Shown here: in pieces, positions 55,301 to 61,300 of the stretch
How positions within the stretch are numbered: position 1 is the first letter of the stretch
How the letters are laid out: each line of letters starts with the position of its first letter
Assembly (NCBI GenBank): GCA_949825065.1
Contig: OX463855.1
Span: 41,550,301-41,614,300 of the forward strand
Direction of reading: 5' to 3'
From: Odontocerum albicorne
Lineage: Eukaryota; Arthropoda; Insecta; Trichoptera; Odontoceridae
DNA: 64,000 nt
Position numbers and translations under genes: made by a program
The notes under the pieces: generated by a model
The model's input: only the letters and a program-made list of their open reading frames with translations
Database searches by the model: none
Told to the model about the DNA's origin: nothing

Positions 55301-58300
55301 GAGGTGTTACGACAGAACTTTTGCTTTTGCTGGTCCTGTGCAGCTTTTGGAGGCACTTGAAGATAACCCTTTTGCTTTTGCTGGTCCTGTGCAGCTTTTG
55401 GAGGCACTTTAAGATAACCCTTTTGCTTTTGCTGGTCCTGTGCAGCTTTTGGAGGCACTTTAAGATAACCCTTTTGCTTTTGCTGGTCCTGTGCAGCTTT
55501 TGGAGGCACTTGAAGACAACCCTTTTCAGGAGGTCTGATGTTTATTTAGTAAAATTTTGAATCTGTCAATAATAATGGGTTCGAGTCCTGAGTGAGAGCA
55601 CCCTTGAAGTGAATTTTCCCTCTAAATGGTGCTAGGTAAATTCTCATTTTATAATTATTATGTTATTATATAAAAATATTAAAATATTGTTATTGTTGAA
55701 AAATTTCGCAACTCGAAAATTCTAAAGACTACCTTTAGAATACAAATCCCTGTTTGTAAATGATGAATAAAATTACTGTTCTATTACCATAAACTATAGA
55801 ATTATTTGAATATATGTAAATGGGAACACATCATACTGAAATCTAGTTAATGCTGATTAATTAATCACTTTTTATTATGACCGTCTAGTCAAGGAAAGAC
55901 ACCTGTCCTCCAGCCCAGGGGTGACGGCTTCCATTCCCATTGATATTCAATTTATTTTTAAAATAGTTCCAGTCATGAACGTTCCGCGCGCTCCGTTTAA
56001 AATAACACGCTTTCAAACAAAAGTTTAATTTATATTTGATCCACCCTCGTACAAAGTAAAATCAATTTGATTAGTTTCGCAATTGCAATTTTCTCTCTCA
56101 TTACAAATGTAATTGTATACAACCTGTATATTAAAATAAAATTAAACTCAACTAAATTCCCAACTGACATTTTCTCAAGGAATATTCTCAATAATGATCT
56201 TCTACAGTGAAGTCCAGTGTGTTATCCATGCGCTTCAAATTTCTTTAGTGTAGAATATTGTTTGTTATTCTGTAGGTCGTGGTAAAATATCAGTTGTGAA
56301 AATAACTTATTTTTATTTCTATTATTGCAAATACAATCTGGCGGGTGGGTTTCTTGCCAGGCGGCAGTCTCTTCCAACCAACCAGACAAAAGTAAATTAC
56401 ACGGTTGCATAAATCATTCAAATGACTATCCATCCCCACGAAATCCATAAACACATACGTGAGCATATGCCCACGGACCCCACAAAGACGGACAAACACC
56501 CGAACATTCTTTTTCACATAAAGTGAGATATCATCAATCAAAAGAAAAGAAAAGGGACTGTGGAGACGAAAGGAAAAGAAAAATCGGGGATGAAACACGT
56601 TATTTTACTGACTAGAAATTTAGAGTTTTTTCAGTCGCTTCTTAAAGCACGTTAAAGATGGAGCGAGTCTTATATTGGTTTGTAACTGATTCCAGAGTCT
56701 CACTGCATGGACAGTAAACGACGACGTAAAAAAAGAGGAGCGGTGAACAGGAAAGGCCAATAGACAGTCTCAGTTTGAGCGTAGCGCTAATCCATGATTG
56801 GAAACACGCAAAAAAAAATTGGGCAAGATAAGAGGGGGCGACGGGATAGTTAAGGATATTATACAATAGAGACAGTATGTGAATTTGGCGTCTATTTCTA
56901 ACATTCAACCAGTTCAATGCCTTCTGGTATGAAGTTATATGATCGTACTTTCGTAGGTTGAAAATAAATCTTAGACACACATTTTGAAGATGCTGTAATT
57001 TGTCCAGCTGTTCCTCTGTAACATCCAAATAATAGACGTCCGTATAGTGTACAAAAGGAAATACGAACAAATTATATCGTTGTCCTTGCTGGGTCTCATA
57101 GTGGAGGATCCCCTCCCCATTCCAACTATCCCATTACCACACCCCTGTTCCTATACTCGATCCCATTCTATGGCATTTTTATTTTCCTTTTCTGAAAAAA
57201 TAGGTGGAAAAAATGATCGTGTCGTTCGAGTCTTCCGCACGGAAATCCAGTGTTACCGCGCGACTATGTACCTCATATTACTTATATACATACCATCATC
57301 ATTTTCTACGCTCAAGTAGGCTGAGAGAAGGCAGACTTCTTTATCTCGACACACATCCTACACTCAAGTAGGCCGAGAGGAGGCAGACTTCCCTATCTCG
57401 ACACACATCCTAGACTCAAGTAGGCCGAGAGGAGGCAGACTTCCCTATCTCGACACACATCCTAGACTCAAGTAGGCCGAGAGGAGGCAGACTTCCCTAT
57501 CTCGACACACATCCTACGCCTCTTCTACATACATAAACCTTCTTATACAACATCAAACATATTTATTTAAAAAAATTATAATGCAGGGTGCGTTTTATGT
57601 TCCAGGTCGATTTTGTTTGGCCGCCGTTTTGATTTGACTGTCATTTGTCAGTTCATATTTGACAGTAGTGGAGAATGGTCGATAACAATTTATTATGGAT
57701 CATCTAACTCCGCAACAACGTGTTGAAGTTATTAAAACATTTTATTTAAACAATTGTGAATACGTGAAGAAAATTGCGTATTTTTTTTTTGGTTAAAATT
57801 ATGTGCCAAGCAAGTCAACCATTCAGCATGTAATGAATAATTTTGAAAATTTGTATACACTGGAAGATAAAGCAAAGTCTGGGCGATAACGTAGCCAACG
57901 TACGCCAGAAAAGATTGATGCAGTGAGGCAGTGTTGGTGAACGTCCGTGCCCCTCTCATCGATGCCGCGCACAAGAATTGGGAATGTCTCCATCATGTTT
58001 GTTAAAAATTATCAAAAAAGATTCGCATTTTTATCCATATAACATTCAATTGACACAAGAGCTACAGGAAAATGACCATAAACGGCGGCGAGATTGGAGT
58101 GCTCGGGTTTTACAGGTCGGTATAGATGACCACAATTTTTGGCGAAAAATCATCATGAGCGACGAGGCACATTTCGACTTGGCTGGCTTTGTTAATAAAC
58201 AGAATAGCCGCTACTGGGGCACTGAAAATCCTCAATTGATACACCAGGGGTTGTGAAGTCTTAATTTTATTTTTTCAATGTTTTGGGAGGGTTGCACGGA

Positions 58301-61300
58301 GTTGCGAAACCATGGAGTAGAAAATAAAAAATGTTTTAACTTTCATAGTTGAAATTCTGAAAATTTTCTAATCAACGATATACAGTGGAACCTCTCATAA
58401 CGAGAATAATTCGTTCCAGAATCTTACTCGTTATGCGAAACACTCGTTAAGCGAAACAATTTTTCCCATATAAATCAAAGTAAAATACGATAATGCGTTC
58501 CATGCCGAAAAAAATATTCAATTTTTTTATTTTTAACGTTTATTCAAATAAAATTACATACTTATAAATTGTTAAGGAGCGTAACAACCCGGAATGCGAT
58601 TTCTATTTGCAAAAAACAATAAAAAAAATCGAAATAACTAGTTTATTATTTATGAATTTATGACAAATAATTAATTCTTTAAAGTAAAATCCGGTAACCC
58701 TCAGAATCTACGAGCTTCTCATAGTCGCTGATAAAGCTCTCAGCTGCCTTTGTGTCAGAGCTTGCTGCTTCACCGTGCCTCACAATGCGTGCTGTGGAGG
58801 CCGGTTCTTCTCTTAAATTTCTCGAACCATTCATGATTTCTCTTAAATTGTACTTCTTTTTCGGCAGTTGATGATCCTGGCGTCTTCTTAACGAGGTCGG
58901 CTAAAATAACTTATGCCTTCTCATAAATGATGTTTTCGTTAATAGTATCTCCTTGGAATTGCTTTTCGTTTATAGTATCTCCTTGGAATTGCTTTTCGTT
59001 TATAGTATCTCCTTGGAATTGCTTTTCGTTTATAGTATCTCCTTGGAATTGCTTTTCGTTTATAGTATCTCCTTGGAATTGCTTTTCGTTTATCCATATG
59101 AGAAGCAACCTTTCAACATCATCAAGAATAGGTAACCGTTTCGTAGACATTCTTGACACTCCCTTTGAAGCATCTATCTTCTTAATTTTGTCCTTGTTCT
59201 TGAGGATAGAGCAAATCGTTGATGTAGACCGATTGTATGTGCGCGCTAGATTAGCCACGCTCACACCTCGTTCTCGCATTTCAATGATTTTACGTTTCAT
59301 TTCTACAGTTACTTTTATTCTCTTATGGCTGTCTTCTTGTGGCTTTTTTTTTCAGGGACATTTTTGCAAGGGTTATTAAACTTGCACAAAAAAATTACAA
59401 ATAATGTTTGAACATAAGTTTGCAAAAATGTGTGATCACATGTGACACTAGCGGAACGAGTGCTAACCAGAGACTGACGCACTGGTGCGGAAATCCCGGC
59501 TCACAAGTGAGTGACGTGAAGATGGGACATACCCTTTCTGCGTCACTCGTTATGCGAAATGTCACTCGTTAAGGGAGCATTTTTTTCACAATCTGTTTAG
59601 CTCGTTATGCGAATTACTCGTTATGAGAGGTTCCACTGTACTTCAATAATATTCAAGAATAGAGTAACTCACCACTTTGAGTCCTCTGCTTGGGCTGCAC
59701 CGTGATGGAGAGTCCGCTGACTTGGACGAAGGAGTCGTCCTTCAGGAGAGTAGCCCAGGGTATGGAGACGTCCATTTGCTGCACAAAGCCGTCCACAAAC
59801 TCCAGCGGCCATCCTTGAGCCTCTCCCAGCTCATTAAGCGCCTTCATTTTAACAAATTAGTTGTTTAATATATTTCAAGGCTTTGGATAAAGTTTTTCAA
59901 GTTTGGCTTATGATGCATCATAAGCTAAGCCGTGCGGTAACACATCTCATCCAACAAAATTATTTGTTTGTTTTAAATCAACAAAAGAACATATAATATG
60001 ATTATATTTACATATATCTCCCTGTCTGGGTAGTCAGAGATGACAGAGCGCTTGACATTCTTATCTCGACGTACATTCTTCACCTCTTTCGCATCCATAC
60101 ACCTTTAGCGGAATGCTTTACTGGTACGTCGTGATGATTATGATTGTTTGGTATTTAAAATAAAATACGTCGATTAGGAATGCGGAAAGTGAGAGTGGAC
60201 AATCAATGAATAGTAAACAGCAATGAATGGTCAAGTGAATAATAATCTTTATTTATCGATAAGTAGGTATTTATAGATGTGCGTGAATGCGCCCGCAATA
60301 TATACTTTATCTCACTCCTGCGCGTGCAGAGGTGTTTGCGGACGTTGCGAATAATATAGTGGGTAGGTAATTTGTTGACGAAAACGGTGAGACAACGCGA
60401 TGCGTTCTCTTTCTACTGTGGAATGTAACGTAAGTAGTATTTGAGGGTAAACAATATTAATGTTCTGGTATGCGACCTTTGGACATGTGCGAAGGTTGGT
60501 TCGTCGGTCGCTGACCGTGCGTGTTGACAATATTTAGGGACGACGGTATTCCCTACACACCTTCTCGTACAACTCCTACAATTTTTCTAAATTTCTAAGG
60601 TTTCATCTTTCAAAATATTATTCACTTGATCTAACCATCCTTTCCTTGGTCTTCATCTACTACGCCTTTCACTCATATTTGCACTATATATTTGTTTTGT
60701 TAGTCTTTTTTTATTCATTCATTCTATATGCCCAAACCATTTCTGAGTGCTCTTCTTCATCTTACGCAACACATGAGCTTTAAGTTCACATTTATTTTTT
60801 ATCACTTCTGTCGGTATTCTGTCATACATTGTCACCTTGTGTATTCTTCTCAGTGCATGTATTTCTACAGCGTTTATTCGGCTCCTTTCACACTTTTTTC
60901 TTAACATTTAAAAAAAAATAGATTATCAGATTCTGAGCAATCATAATGACTGCTCAAGATATTTAACCCCGAGAGATGGGCGCACTGCTATAGCAGTGGA
61001 AGAAATTTGTTCTACCCTTGTATTCTAAATGAATATCATTCATTTAGAATACAAGGGTACATATTCTAAAATATATTTATGTTGTAAAAATATTTGTTTT
61101 TTGTTTTTTTGTTGTTTAAAATAAATACTTATCACGAACGTCCGAATCGTAAATATATCTCGGCACTAGATAGACAATTATATTTTTTTCTCGTAGCACT
61201 CTCAGGGTTAAACACTCAATCAAGGAATTTCGGTCGCTTGTCTTTGAACCATTTCAAGAAGTATGAAGTCACTGATTTTTGCAAACTCGAATGATGCCCT

